A DNA stretch of 64,000 bases, taken from NCBI GenBank assembly GCA_024579835.1, contig CP102060.1:124001-188000 (forward strand), given 5' to 3'. The notes beneath the pieces are model-generated. The model searched no databases. It saw nothing but the letters and a program-made list of their open reading frames with translations, and was not told the origin of the DNA. The translations under genes and the position numbers were made by a program. Source of the stretch: Clostridiaceae bacterium HFYG-1003 (GTDB lineage: Bacteria; Bacillota; Clostridia; Clostridiales; Clostridiaceae). Shown piece by piece: positions 54,356-63,990 of this stretch. Within the stretch, counting starts at the first letter, position 1; each line of letters starts with the position of its first letter.

Positions 54356-55270
54356 ATGGAACTAAAAAATCTGTTTACAGTCAAAAAAATAGTAGAAACC
54401 GGTAACTACCAAAACGCTGCAAGGGCGCTTAATTATGCGCAATCGACCATCACGTTTCAAATAAAACAGCTTGAAAGCGAATTGGGCATACAGATTTTTG
54501 AAAAGGATGGCACTCGAATGAAGCTGACGCAGGAAGGATTAGGCATTCTTCCAATCATCGATCGAATCCTGGGCGCAACGGAAGAGCTTTGTAGCTACAG
54601 AGACAACACCGGTGAGGTTCGGGGTACGCTCAAAGTTGCTTTGCCCGAGACACTGATCACATATCAAATTCAGCCGATACTTCGGGCTTTCAAGGAAAAA
54701 GCCCCCAACGTAAAATTATCGCTTCAGGTTATGAATTGCTATGCAATTCAGGAGCATTTACAAAATGGAGAAATAGATATTGCCATCCACTACGAAATTG
54801 GCAAATACCCTGGAAGCATTACAACTAACCCAATAAAAACTTATCCTCTTGTTTTGGTTGCATCACCGGCTTTAGATGAAGGTCAGCGTGATTTCATAAG
54901 TTCGGGTCAGAAGAAGTCCATATGTCATATTCAGAATGATCCTAATGCACTATATCTTAAAATCTTCCATCAATATTTGAAGGGAAAAGATATATGCTTA
55001 GATACAGGGCTTGAACTATGGAGCATAGAAACGATTAAACAGAGCGTAATGAGCAACTTGGGGATTGCCTATCTGCCACGTTTTACAGTGGAGACTGAGC
55101 TGCAACAGGGCAAGATGATCGAAATCGAAACGGAAATCCCAGATGGAGAGATCAAGGCAATTTATGCATATAATAAAATCAAATGGATGAGTCCAGCGAT
55201 GGATCTGTTTTTGCGAATATTAAACGAACATTTCAGTTCTTCCGGCACGGAAATCATAAAGAAGATGTGA
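54356..55270 (+). CDS. LysR-family transcriptional regulator
   Basis: The 304-aa protein has the LysR helix-turn-helix at the N-terminus (NYQNAARALNYAQSTITFQIKQLESELGIQIFEKDG) and a periplasmic-binding-protein-like effector domain (GTLKVALPETLITYQIQPILRAF... QEHLQNGEIDIAIHYE). It is divergent from the DUF2000/exporter pair and followed within 22 bp by the QueG-like gene, so it probably regulates both sides. The inducer cannot be told. Confidence 0.92.
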   Translation: MELKNLFTVKKIVETGNYQNAARALNYAQSTITFQIKQLESELGIQIFEKDGTRMKLTQEGLGILPIIDRILGATEELCSYRDNTGEVRGTLKVALPETLITYQIQPILRAFKEKAPNVKLSLQVMNCYAIQEHLQNGEIDIAIHYEIGKYPGSITTNPIKTYPLVLVASPALDEGQRDFISSGQKKSICHIQNDPNALYLKIFHQYLKGKDICLDTGLELWSIETIKQSVMSNLGIAYLPRFTVETELQQGKMIEIETEIPDGEIKAIYAYNKIKWMSPAMDLFLRILNEHFSSSGTEIIKKM

Positions 55271-55292
55271 TCTAAGCATATAGGGGGTAAAT

Positions 55293-56345
55293 ATGGATTC
55301 AAAAGAGATCAAGGAGTTTGGCTTGCAATTAGGATATAGCAAAGTAGGCATAACCTCAGCGGAGGGCTTTCCCGATTATGTAAAGGAGGTGGAGTCCAGA
55401 GGTGATGAATTCAGTATTCTGTCTTATACGACAACCAATCCTTTGAAAGATGCGCTTCCAAAAATAAAGATGTCCGACGCGAAATCTATAATTGTTTTGG
55501 TTTATGATTATTTCAAATACGATTACCCAGAAGAGCTTACAAAAATGATTGGCAAAGCTTATTTGGGGCGTTGTTATGGACCACAACCAGGAACAATAAA
55601 TTATGCAAGACTCCAATTGATGAAGGATTATTTGTCTGAAAATGGATGCAAAGTTGATTCATCGATCGGAGTACCTGCAAGGTGGGCGGGTGCACAGGCT
55701 GGTGTGACAACTTTCGGACGAAATAATTTTGCCTACGCAGAAGATTGTGGCTCTTATATAATCATCAGCACTATTGTTGTAGATAGAGAATTGGAATATG
55801 ATGAACCCACTATGGAATGTAAATGTCCTCCAAATTGCAGGATATGTATGGATGCTTGCCCAATGCAGGCTATCTATAAACCGTTCCATTTGAATCCAAA
55901 GAAATGTATTTCTTTCAACAACTGGATGACACAGGCGGGCAGAGAACCAATCTCACCCCATATTCCATATGAGTTACGGGAAAAAATGGGCTGTCATATC
56001 CATGGGTGTGATATTTGTCAGGATGTTTGTCCTCGGAATCATATAAAACGCCAGATGCCGAAAAAGATGGATCCTTTCATCGAAGCTATTGCAAAGGATA
56101 TTACACTGCCAAACATTCTGCACATGACGGAAGAGTTTTATAACAAAAGAATCAATCCTATCATGTATAATTACATCAAGGATAAACGCTATTTCCAGAG
56201 AAATGCAGCGATTGCCATGGGCAATCTGGAAGATATCGCATTCATTCCTGATTTAGAAATGGAACTAAATAACCCTGACGAGATGATTCAAGATGCGGTA
56301 GAGTGGGCGTTGCAGAAAATCAAAGCGAAGTACAAAATGTTTTGA
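55293..56345 (+). CDS. QueG-like iron-sulfur protein (epoxyqueuosine reductase family)
   Basis: The 350-aa protein has two 4Fe-4S clusters of the QueG/reductive-dehalogenase type, CPPNCRICMDACPMQAI near residue 180 and CDICQDVCPRN near 236. Before them is a cobalamin-binding-like N-terminal half (GVPARWAGAQAGVTTFGRNN), and HEAT-like helices follow (FQRNAAIAMGNLEDIAFI). True QueG reduces epoxyqueuosine in tRNA modification, but many paralogues in Clostridia have other, unknown substrates. AGGGGG lies five bases before the ATG. Co-transcription with lysR is likely. Confidence 0.8.
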   Translation: MDSKEIKEFGLQLGYSKVGITSAEGFPDYVKEVESRGDEFSILSYTTTNPLKDALPKIKMSDAKSIIVLVYDYFKYDYPEELTKMIGKAYLGRCYGPQPGTINYARLQLMKDYLSENGCKVDSSIGVPARWAGAQAGVTTFGRNNFAYAEDCGSYIIISTIVVDRELEYDEPTMECKCPPNCRICMDACPMQAIYKPFHLNPKKCISFNNWMTQAGREPISPHIPYELREKMGCHIHGCDICQDVCPRNHIKRQMPKKMDPFIEAIAKDITLPNILHMTEEFYNKRINPIMYNYIKDKRYFQRNAAIAMGNLEDIAFIPDLEMELNNPDEMIQDAVEWALQKIKAKYKMF

Positions 56346-56459
56346 TATGTTCCCGCAAACATCATAACCGTGGAACTGTTCACTCATACCTCGAAAGCGG
56401 TTGACATGTTCCCTCAAACGTAAAATTTGAGATTTGCCGTCTGACATCAGTTGGTCAAA

Positions 56460-57014
56460 CTCCCCCCACGTTGAGACAGTCGTCTTGATCACAAGAGAAA
56501 TGAAATAAAAGGTCCGCAAAGGACTGATATCAGTGGTTTCCAGACATTCGATAACTTCCCCTAGACGCTGGAAACCATTTTTTCATCCTATCCATTGTCT
56601 CGGGGCAAATTTGCCTAAAGACAGTCAAAAAAGATAGGGTTGAGACTACAGACACGCTTTTTGCTTTGGCGAGACTACAGACAAGATGTAATAGAGTGCT
56701 GAGGCAATGGATGAGATGTTATCATTTTGCTCTGAAATTTATATTGAAAAGTCATAGTTTAAGAAACCCAAGGATTTTTTGTCCACCTTCAATGGTAGAA
56801 TGTATGTACGATATTAAGGAGTGGACATCATGACAGAAAAACAGTTTTTGAGAGCAGCATTGGATCATTACTTTGAGACCGGAAATCGATTCTATCACAA
56901 CAAGGGCAAGGCTGTCCTGGTAAGCCTTGAGACCGTCACAAAGTATAAAGCTTTGCCTGAGGACCCGACAGACTATGAAGCTACCTCCATCTGCCCGGAG
57001 TGACGGACCTCCCT
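56460..57014 (+). repeat. Dispersed repeat, copy C (most complete)
   Basis: This copy joins the segments seen separately in A (gtcttgatcacaagag, the ggtttccag/ctggaaacc pair) and B (gagactacaga through the 57-aa gene to cggacctccct), so it best represents the parental unit, about 550 bp. After the shared end it continues into a short frame MRKIRDEIYWCLECKEMF. The gene-free interval 56346-56829 is filled by this repeat. Confidence 0.75.
56830..57003 (+). CDS. 57-aa repeat-borne protein, copy 2, function unknown
   Basis: This is the second copy of the gene at 52354. It reads [19 protein letters not shown] and has [19 protein letters not shown] in the middle. The upstream sequence, including AAGGAG and the promoter-like region, is shared as well. 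An in-frame GTG at 56821 would add three residues but lacks a ribosome site at good distance. The family is not recognised. Confidence 0.6.
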   Translation: MTEKQFLRAALDHYFETGNRFYHNKGKAVLVSLETVTKYKALPEDPTDYEATSICPE

Positions 57015-57080
57015 GATGAGAAAGATCCGGGACGAGATCTATTGGTGCCTGGAGTGCAAAGAGATGTTTGATATGACTGG

Positions 57081-57103
57081 GGAGCCTGTTTAGGGCTCCT
57101 TTT
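57081..57103 (+). terminator. Rho-independent terminator
   Basis: ggagcc (57081-57086) and ggctcc (57094-57099) form a stem with tttt behind it. It closes the transcript of the repeat-borne gene before the restriction operon. The remaining interval to 57320 is AT-rich; TATAAT at 57242-57247 is a possible -10 box for hsdR, without a clear -35. Confidence 0.6.
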
Positions 57104-57320
57104 CGTATCTTGCAGCAATTTCCTACTTAATAAAACCGCTCAAGATTTTTGAAGACTTTCTCGCTGAATGTTCGGGGAAATTGATATTATGACTGGATCA
57201 AATCAATGTATCGTTTTCAGGCTGATGTCTCATTAACATGTTATAATTTACGAAGATAGTTTAATTTATTGGTTTATATTACATTTATCTAGTGGTTTAG
57301 TCTTCGAAAGGATGGGGCTT

Positions 57321-59669
57321 GTGGGTAAGAGTATATTATCAGAGGAAGATATCAAGTTAAGATACATCACTCCGGCAATACTAGGAGCTGGATGGGACCG
57401 AAATACGCAAGTTCGTATGGAATACACTTTTACTGCCGGACGTATCATTTTGCGAGGAAACATCACGGCTCGAGGAAGAAAAAAGAGTGCTGATTATCTT
57501 TTATCCTACAAAAGGAATTTTCCATTAGCGATTGTGGAAGCCAAGGACAATAAGCACTCGGTTGGAGCTGGACTTCAGCAAGCTATCGAGTATGCAAAGG
57601 CTTTAGATGTTCCCTATGTGTATGCTTCCAACGGTGATGGATTTGTTGAGCAAAACCTGATTTCTGGCGAAGTTAGAGATTTAAAACTCGATGAATTTCC
57701 GTCCCCTGAAGAGTTATATCAAAGGTTTAAAGTCGACAAGGGAATAGATACGGCTGCAGAAAAAGTGATTCTGGAGCCATATTATTACGTTCCAAATTAT
57801 AAGACACCTCGCTATTATCAGCGAGTGGCTATTAATCGCGCTGTTGATACTGTGGCAAAAGGCCAAAATCGCGTGCTTCTCGTTAGTGCCACTGGAACTG
57901 GAAAAACCTATATGACCTTTCAAATCATTTATCGGTTATGGAAATCTGGTTTAAAGAAGAAAATTCTTTTCCTTGCAGACCGTAACATTCTTATTGATCA
58001 AACAATTTCGGGAGACTTTAAACCGTTCAGTGGTAAGCTGACAAAAGTACAGGATAGAAAATTAGACAGTTCCTATGAAATTTATACAGCACTTTATCAT
58101 CAGCTGGCCGGGGATGAAGGAGTAGAAGCATTTCGTCAATTTCAGCCAAACTTCTTTGATCTTATTGTCATAGATGAGTGCCATAGGGGAAGCGCCAAAG
58201 AAGAATCGGCATGGAGGAGAATTTTAGACTATTTTTCTGAAGCAACCCATATCGGCTGCACAGCTACTCCGATCGAAACGAAAGAAGCGTCTAGTTATAA
58301 ATATTTTGGCGAACCTATTTATGAGTACTCCTTAAAGCAAGGAATTGATGACGGTTTCCTTGCGCCATATAAAGTTATTCGCATTGGCTTAGACAAGGAC
58401 CTGGAAGGATATCGCCCGGAAGCAGGAAAACTGGATAAGAATGGATTCGAGATCGAAGATCGAGAATATAACGTAAAGGATTTTGATCGGAAAATCGTCA
58501 TAGACGACCGAACCCGTGTTGTAGCCTCTAAGATTACTGAGTTTCTGCAAAAGACGGATCGCTTTAGTAAGACGATTGTCTTTTGCATCGATGTTGAGCA
58601 TGCCGAAAGGATGCGCCAGGCACTCATCAATGAAAACAATGATCTTTATGCAGTAAATGATCGCTATATAATGCGCATAACTGGAGACAATGAAATCGGA
58701 AAGGCGCAGCTTGAAAACTTTATTGATGAAGAAAGTGTCTATCCAGTTATTGCTGTGACCAGTAGGCTCATGACTACCGGTGTTGATGCAAAAATGTGTA
58801 AGCTGATAGTCCTTGAGAACAACATCAACAGTATGACTGAGTTTAAGCAGATCATTGGGCGGGGCACTAGACTGCTTGAAGAATACGGGAAAACGTATTT
58901 TACGATTATGGATTTCAGAAATGCCAGCAGACTTTTTGCGGATCCTGCTTTTGATGGACTACCGGAAGTCGTTATTGACCTTGATGAAGATGATCCAGTT
59001 TTTGATCCACCAGTAGATCCAGACAATTCAAATGGTGAGGGAGATGACGAAAATCCCCCAGATGATGGTGAAGGAGGTAGTGGCGATGATGAGTGGGATG
59101 ATAAACCGAAAAAGTATTATGTAGGTGATGTGACTGTTCGAGTCCTGTCTGAGAGAGTTCAATACCTCGATAAGGATGGAAAACTCATCACAGAAAGCCT
59201 GATCGATTACACTAGGAAAAATATCCTTCAGCAGTATTCCAGGCTGGATGATTTCCTGCGCACTTGGACTGAAGCTGAAAAAAAGCAGGCTATCATCGAA
59301 GAACTCAAGGACGATGGTGTCTTGTTAGAGGCTGTAAGAGAAGAACTGGGCAAGTCGGAGCTGGATGACTTTGACCTTATTTGCCACATTGCCTATGACA
59401 AAGCACCCTTAACTAAAAAGGAACGGGCGGAAAATGTTAAGAAGAGACATTATCTTTACAAATATTCGGACGTTGCTCAGCAAGTAATTGAAACGCTCCT
59501 TGATAAGTATGCCAATGATGGCATTAAAGAGATTGAGGATACAAAAATACTTCAGTTAAACGAGTTTGCCCAAATAGGCAGTCCAATGAAAATTGTAAAA
59601 GCATTTGGTGGAAAAGAAAAATATTTAAAAGCAGTTCAAGAACTAGAGAATGAAATTTATTATGCATAA
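57321..59669 (+). CDS. hsdR: Type I restriction enzyme R subunit
   Basis: The 782-aa motor-nuclease cuts unmodified DNA after translocation. Its endonuclease core is near the N-terminus: SADYLLSYKRNFPLAIVEAKD gives D, E and K of the PD-ExK site. The SF2 motor has VSATGTGKTYM near residue 195, VIDECHRG near 285, GCTATP, and GRGTRLLEEYG in motif VI. An acidic, Pro/Gly-rich linker (GEGDDENPPDDGEGGSGDDE) and an EcoEI-type C-terminal domain follow. GTG at 57321 is preferred, eight bases after AAAGGA; the ATG at 57312 touches that site. It heads an hsdRMS operon. Confidence 0.92.
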   Translation: MGKSILSEEDIKLRYITPAILGAGWDRNTQVRMEYTFTAGRIILRGNITARGRKKSADYLLSYKRNFPLAIVEAKDNKHSVGAGLQQAIEYAKALDVPYVYASNGDGFVEQNLISGEVRDLKLDEFPSPEELYQRFKVDKGIDTAAEKVILEPYYYVPNYKTPRYYQRVAINRAVDTVAKGQNRVLLVSATGTGKTYMTFQIIYRLWKSGLKKKILFLADRNILIDQTISGDFKPFSGKLTKVQDRKLDSSYEIYTALYHQLAGDEGVEAFRQFQPNFFDLIVIDECHRGSAKEESAWRRILDYFSEATHIGCTATPIETKEASSYKYFGEPIYEYSLKQGIDDGFLAPYKVIRIGLDKDLEGYRPEAGKLDKNGFEIEDREYNVKDFDRKIVIDDRTRVVASKITEFLQKTDRFSKTIVFCIDVEHAERMRQALINENNDLYAVNDRYIMRITGDNEIGKAQLENFIDEESVYPVIAVTSRLMTTGVDAKMCKLIVLENNINSMTEFKQIIGRGTRLLEEYGKTYFTIMDFRNASRLFADPAFDGLPEVVIDLDEDDPVFDPPVDPDNSNGEGDDENPPDDGEGGSGDDEWDDKPKKYYVGDVTVRVLSERVQYLDKDGKLITESLIDYTRKNILQQYSRLDDFLRTWTEAEKKQAIIEELKDDGVLLEAVREELGKSELDDFDLICHIAYDKAPLTKKERAENVKKRHYLYKYSDVAQQVIETLLDKYANDGIKEIEDTKILQLNEFAQIGSPMKIVKAFGGKEKYLKAVQELENEIYYA

Positions 59670-59686
59670 GAAAGTAGGTACATTTA

Positions 59687-61156
59687 ATGGCAATTGGTAA
59701 CTTTGTGAAAAGAATTCAGGATGTAATGCGCAATGACTCTGGCGTTAATGGTGATGCACAGAGAATTGAGCAAATGGTTTGGATTCTTTTTTTGAAAATA
59801 TATGATGCAAAAGAAGAAACCTGGGAGCTTCTGAATGATAACTACAAATCCATCATCCCAGCTGGATTAAAATGGCGCGACTGGGCGGTGGATCATAGGG
59901 ATGGGGAAGCACTCACTGGAGAAGCACTCCTTACCTTTGTAAACACTACTCTTTTCCCAACCCTTAAGAACCTTGAAATCGATGAAGAAACTCCAATGAG
60001 CCAAGTCATCGTTCGCTACGCTTTTGAAGACGCTAATAATTACCAGAAAGACGGAGTTCTGCTAAGACAGGTCATCAACATCATCGATGAAATTGATTTT
60101 ACCGAATATAAAGAGCGGCATGCCTTTGGAGGGATCTACGAATCGTTCCTAAAAGACCTTCAAAGCGCAGGAAATGCTGGAGAATTTTATACTCCTCGGG
60201 CTGTTACTGATTTTATGGTCAAAGTAGTGAAGCCGGTATTGGGAGAAAAGATAGCTGATTTCGCCTGCGGCACAGGGGGATTTTTGACTTCAACTCTGAA
60301 AGAACTGGAAAGGCAAGTCGGAAGCTCATTGGAGAATCGTAGGATCTACAATGATTCAGTTTATGGAGTTGAGAAAAAAGGGCTTCCCCACATGCTATGC
60401 GTCACCAATATGCTCATCCACGATATTGATGACCCCAATATCCTACATGGAAATGCTCTCGAAATTGACTACAAAGAGATGAGAAAACTCGAGCCATTTG
60501 ATGTGATCCTGATGAATCCACCATATGGTGGCAGCGAGAAGGACAGCGTGAAGTCCAACTTTCCGATGGAGCTGAGAAGTTCAGAGACTGCAGATCTCTT
60601 TATGAATGTGATTATGTATCGACTTAAGAAAAATGGTCGAACTGGGGTCATAATACCAGATGGATTTTTGTTTGGTACAGATAATGCAAAGTCTAATATT
60701 AAGAAAAAACTATTCAGTGAATTTAATGTTCACACAGTGGTAAGAATGCCGCATAGTGTCTTTGCACCTTACACATCGATTAGAACCAACATCTTATTTT
60801 TTGATAATACAGAACCAACCAAAGAAACCTGGTTCTATCGTGTAGATATGCCGGAAGGGTATAAGAACTTCTCCAAGACGAGACCAATGAGATTTGAGCA
60901 TTTCAATGAGGCCCTCAACTGGTGGAATAACCGAGAAGAGATCGAAGTAGATGGATTCCCTAAAGCAAAGAGGTATACGATCGATGAAATTGTGGAAAGA
61001 AGCTACAACATTGATCTTTGCGGATTCCCCCACGAAGAGGAAGTGATTCTTGAACCGATGGACTTGATTCAAGAATACCAGGAGAAGCGGGCGTCACTAA
61101 ATGCAGAAATTGATCACGTATTAGAACAGATTACTTCTATGCTTGGAGGTAATTAA
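59687..61156 (+). CDS. hsdM: Type I DNA methyltransferase M subunit
   Basis: The 489-aa N6-adenine methylase has an N-terminal HsdM helical domain, motif I ADFACGTGGFLTS near residue 192 and catalytic NPPYGGS near 277. It modifies the site chosen by HsdS, and with HsdS and HsdR restricts foreign DNA. It lies 17 bp after hsdR and abuts hsdS (stop TAA directly followed by ATG), so it is part of one operon. Confidence 0.95.
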   Translation: MAIGNFVKRIQDVMRNDSGVNGDAQRIEQMVWILFLKIYDAKEETWELLNDNYKSIIPAGLKWRDWAVDHRDGEALTGEALLTFVNTTLFPTLKNLEIDEETPMSQVIVRYAFEDANNYQKDGVLLRQVINIIDEIDFTEYKERHAFGGIYESFLKDLQSAGNAGEFYTPRAVTDFMVKVVKPVLGEKIADFACGTGGFLTSTLKELERQVGSSLENRRIYNDSVYGVEKKGLPHMLCVTNMLIHDIDDPNILHGNALEIDYKEMRKLEPFDVILMNPPYGGSEKDSVKSNFPMELRSSETADLFMNVIMYRLKKNGRTGVIIPDGFLFGTDNAKSNIKKKLFSEFNVHTVVRMPHSVFAPYTSIRTNILFFDNTEPTKETWFYRVDMPEGYKNFSKTRPMRFEHFNEALNWWNNREEIEVDGFPKAKRYTIDEIVERSYNIDLCGFPHEEEVILEPMDLIQEYQEKRASLNAEIDHVLEQITSMLGGN

Positions 61157-62599
61157 ATGAATGCACAGGACTTAAAGAACAGTATTCTTCAACTCGCCAT
61201 ACAGGGAAAACTTGTAGAACAGCGGGAAGAGGAAGGTACTGCAAAAGAATTATTAGTAAAGATTGAAGCTGAGAAGAAACAGCTGATTAAAGAAGGTATA
61301 ATCAAAAAACAAAAGACACTACCGGAAATCAAAGCTGATGAGATTTCATTTGATATCCCTGAGAGCTGGGAATGGGTTAGATTATCCGAAATAATAGATG
61401 TTCGTGATGGAACGCATGATACACCAAAGTATGTTGTACAGGGTGTTCCTTTAGTCACAAGCAAGAATTTGAAGCAAGGTAAGATTGACTTCGATAACGT
61501 CAAGTTTATTTCTGTAGAAGATTCCGAAAAAATCAATATGAGATCTGGTGTTGACGATGGTGATATTCTGTTTGCAATGATTGGCTCAATTGGAAACCCT
61601 GTACTTGTTAATAAAACTAGAGACTTTTCTATTAAAAACATGGCGTTATTTAAACCTATAAAAAACACAATATTCAACATGGAGTATCTACTTAATTATT
61701 TACAGCTTGAACAAGAAAACATGAAAAGTAAAGCTGCTGGTGGTGTGCAGTCATTTGTTTCACTAACGTTTTTAAGAAAATACCTAGTCCCCTTCCCCCC
61801 ACTTGAAGAACAAAAGCGCATCGTAGCAAAGATCGAAGAACTGATGCCATATGTCGATAAATACGATGCAGCCTATTCCGAAGTGGAGGAGCTCAATAAA
61901 AAGTTCCCGGAAGATATGCAAAATTCCATTTTGCAATATGCCATCCAAGGCAAGCTCGTAGAACAGCGAGAAGAAGAGGGAACGGCTGAAGAACTTTATA
62001 AGAAAATCCAGGAAGAGAAGAAGAAACTGATTAAGGAAGGCAAGATTAAAAAGACCAAGGCGCTTCCAGAGATTACAGAAGATGAGATCCCATTCGATAT
62101 CCCGGAGAATTGGAAGTGGGTTAGGTTGGGTGATGTAATCCATTTGACATCTGGTCAGGACATGACTCCAAATAAGTATAATGATATTTCTAAAGGTATC
62201 CCTTATCTAACAGGTGCGAGTAACATTCAAGATGGAGAAATTTTGATTAATAGATGGACAGAAGAACCTAAAGCAATAGCTCTTAAAGGCGATGTTTTGT
62301 TGACTTGTAAAGGTACAGTTGGCAAAACAACAATCCTTGAACAGGATGAAGTACATATTGCTAGACAAATTATGTCAATTAGAACTATAGTTGTCGATGC
62401 TGAGTTTATACGGTACTTTCTTAAGAGCTATGTTAATATTTTGAAATCGCTGGCAAAGAGTATGATTCCTGGGATAGAAAGGAAAAATGTTCTAGAAGCT
62501 CCTTTCCCCCTTCCTCCGCTTGCAGAACAAAAACGTATTGTGGAGAAGATAGAAGAACTTCTACCATATACAAACCAACTGGTAAAGAAGGTAGACTAA
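61157..62599 (+). CDS. hsdS: Type I specificity subunit S
   Basis: The 480-aa protein has two target-recognition domains (about residues 70-215 and 315-465), each followed by a conserved helix (PLEEQKRIVAKIEELMPYVDKY and PLAEQKRIVEKIEELLPYTNQL). The segment before each domain is a near copy: NSILQ, AIQGKLVEQREEEGTA, and PFDIPE/SFDIPE with WEWVRL/WKWVRL. That repeat allows recombination to swap recognition domains. It follows hsdM without a gap. Confidence 0.93.
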   Translation: MNAQDLKNSILQLAIQGKLVEQREEEGTAKELLVKIEAEKKQLIKEGIIKKQKTLPEIKADEISFDIPESWEWVRLSEIIDVRDGTHDTPKYVVQGVPLVTSKNLKQGKIDFDNVKFISVEDSEKINMRSGVDDGDILFAMIGSIGNPVLVNKTRDFSIKNMALFKPIKNTIFNMEYLLNYLQLEQENMKSKAAGGVQSFVSLTFLRKYLVPFPPLEEQKRIVAKIEELMPYVDKYDAAYSEVEELNKKFPEDMQNSILQYAIQGKLVEQREEEGTAEELYKKIQEEKKKLIKEGKIKKTKALPEITEDEIPFDIPENWKWVRLGDVIHLTSGQDMTPNKYNDISKGIPYLTGASNIQDGEILINRWTEEPKAIALKGDVLLTCKGTVGKTTILEQDEVHIARQIMSIRTIVVDAEFIRYFLKSYVNILKSLAKSMIPGIERKNVLEAPFPLPPLAEQKRIVEKIEELLPYTNQLVKKVD

Positions 62600-62637
62600 T
62601 TAGCCCAGAGATGCTCTAATCTCTAAAAGATCTCAAA

Positions 62638-63990
62638 ATGGTAACTGCGTCAGGGTCTTGCTATATTCACATAGGAACGTCCAGGGTGAAAGCGACAAAA
62701 TTTAGAGACCATGAAGATATGAGGGACAGTATGATAGTATATAAGCCGGAATCCTTAGAAATAGAAATTGAGGATTGCATCAAATTTTTAAAACAAAAAC
62801 AAACGGGTGATAAGGGGATAATTGTAGATTTGATACCTGAAATGGACAAAACCCTACGGGAGGATGTCCAGTTAAATGAATACTCCGAAATCGCCATAAC
62901 CTTAGACAATTGTCCTAAAACACCGATTACAATTAGGGCATTAATCGATATGGTTAAAGAAGCACAAGGTATTAGAATTCACAATAAATCAATGTGTCTC
63001 TCAAATAAAACTGCGTTAGTGAGAGTGGCAGACTGTTCATATAATGATAATGGAGTGGCTAGGGAGTTACTGTGCACTGAGCAAAGTATATTTGAAACAA
63101 CAGCATTTATCAACAATAAGCACGTTTCCTTGTCTATGGCAGGAGGACTTACTCTATTCGCTTTGATAAACCATTTCAAAGAATTTTACGGTGGTCTTTT
63201 TGAATCATTTACTGAGTTGGACTATTTTGTCAAAATCGGTTTCGAAGAAGAGTTAAGCGTAGAAGAAGTATATGAGTTGGTATATGCCTATTTATTTGAA
63301 CTTAGTTCAAGTCATAATCAGAATTATAAATTAAAAGATTTTTATTTCGAGGAATTTTTTGAGGAGCCAGAGCTCGAACTTTTAGACGATTTTTTACTAA
63401 GGCCCTTATTGATTGGGAAGGGAATGGATAACGTAATCAGGTTATTTTATTCTGCGAATTCAGTTGTTGATAATGCTGACTTTTCAATTATTCAATTTAC
63501 CAAGATCTTGGAGTATATTTCTCGAACGGCTGTGCGAGCGGAAATTAATGAAAAGACACTAAATAAATTGCAAAGTAAAAGAGCGCTAAAACCAGACGCA
63601 AACTATATTAGGGAGCTTGAAAAATTCTTTATTGAAACTGGGAAAAAGTTTGAAGATGACAGAGAAGCAATTGCTGTGACAATCAAAGCATGTTGTGACC
63701 TTGCTGAAATATCAGCTTTTGTGCCGAGGTACTTAGGTAAAGTAAAAAATATAAATAATATTGATCCGAAAGCTAATAGAGAAAAAATTATAGAGGCTGC
63801 TTTCGATCAGCTATCAAGTGCTATTTCCGATACACGGAACTATCTCTCTCATGCAAAAAGTAACTACAGGATGAAGGGAATGGAATGCCCGTTGGATCAA
63901 TTAGGGAGCTTTGCTGTTATGATGAAACTCACATCAATACAAGCTATTAGATGGTTTGGAAACGTCTCTGATGCTAACAGAGTAACATAA
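62638..63990 (+). CDS. Unrecognised protein with a C-terminal HEPN-like RNxxxH motif, beside type I restriction genes
   Basis: I do not recognise the family (450 aa from the first ATG; a start at 62731 with AGGG upstream is also possible). The N-terminal 200 residues are mixed alpha/beta; then an acidic stretch (FYFEEFFEEPELELLDDFLL) and a helical C-terminal domain. There DTRNYLSHAK gives R400-N401-x3-H405 (63835-63852), the active-site pattern of HEPN RNases, with ACCDLAEISAFVP helices before it. The layout recalls ApeA- and PrrC-like proteins that guard or back up restriction systems. It follows hsdS by 38 bp on the same strand, so it is likely co-transcribed. A role in abortive defence is inference. 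Confidence 0.62.
   Translation: MVTASGSCYIHIGTSRVKATKFRDHEDMRDSMIVYKPESLEIEIEDCIKFLKQKQTGDKGIIVDLIPEMDKTLREDVQLNEYSEIAITLDNCPKTPITIRALIDMVKEAQGIRIHNKSMCLSNKTALVRVADCSYNDNGVARELLCTEQSIFETTAFINNKHVSLSMAGGLTLFALINHFKEFYGGLFESFTELDYFVKIGFEEELSVEEVYELVYAYLFELSSSHNQNYKLKDFYFEEFFEEPELELLDDFLLRPLLIGKGMDNVIRLFYSANSVVDNADFSIIQFTKILEYISRTAVRAEINEKTLNKLQSKRALKPDANYIRELEKFFIETGKKFEDDREAIAVTIKACCDLAEISAFVPRYLGKVKNINNIDPKANREKIIEAAFDQLSSAISDTRNYLSHAKSNYRMKGMECPLDQLGSFAVMMKLTSIQAIRWFGNVSDANRVT

Noticed and set aside
56265-56519. 84-codon minus-strand frame across the QueG-like gene end
   Set aside because: It is partly antisense to the QueG-like gene and partly repeat C; no ribosome site.
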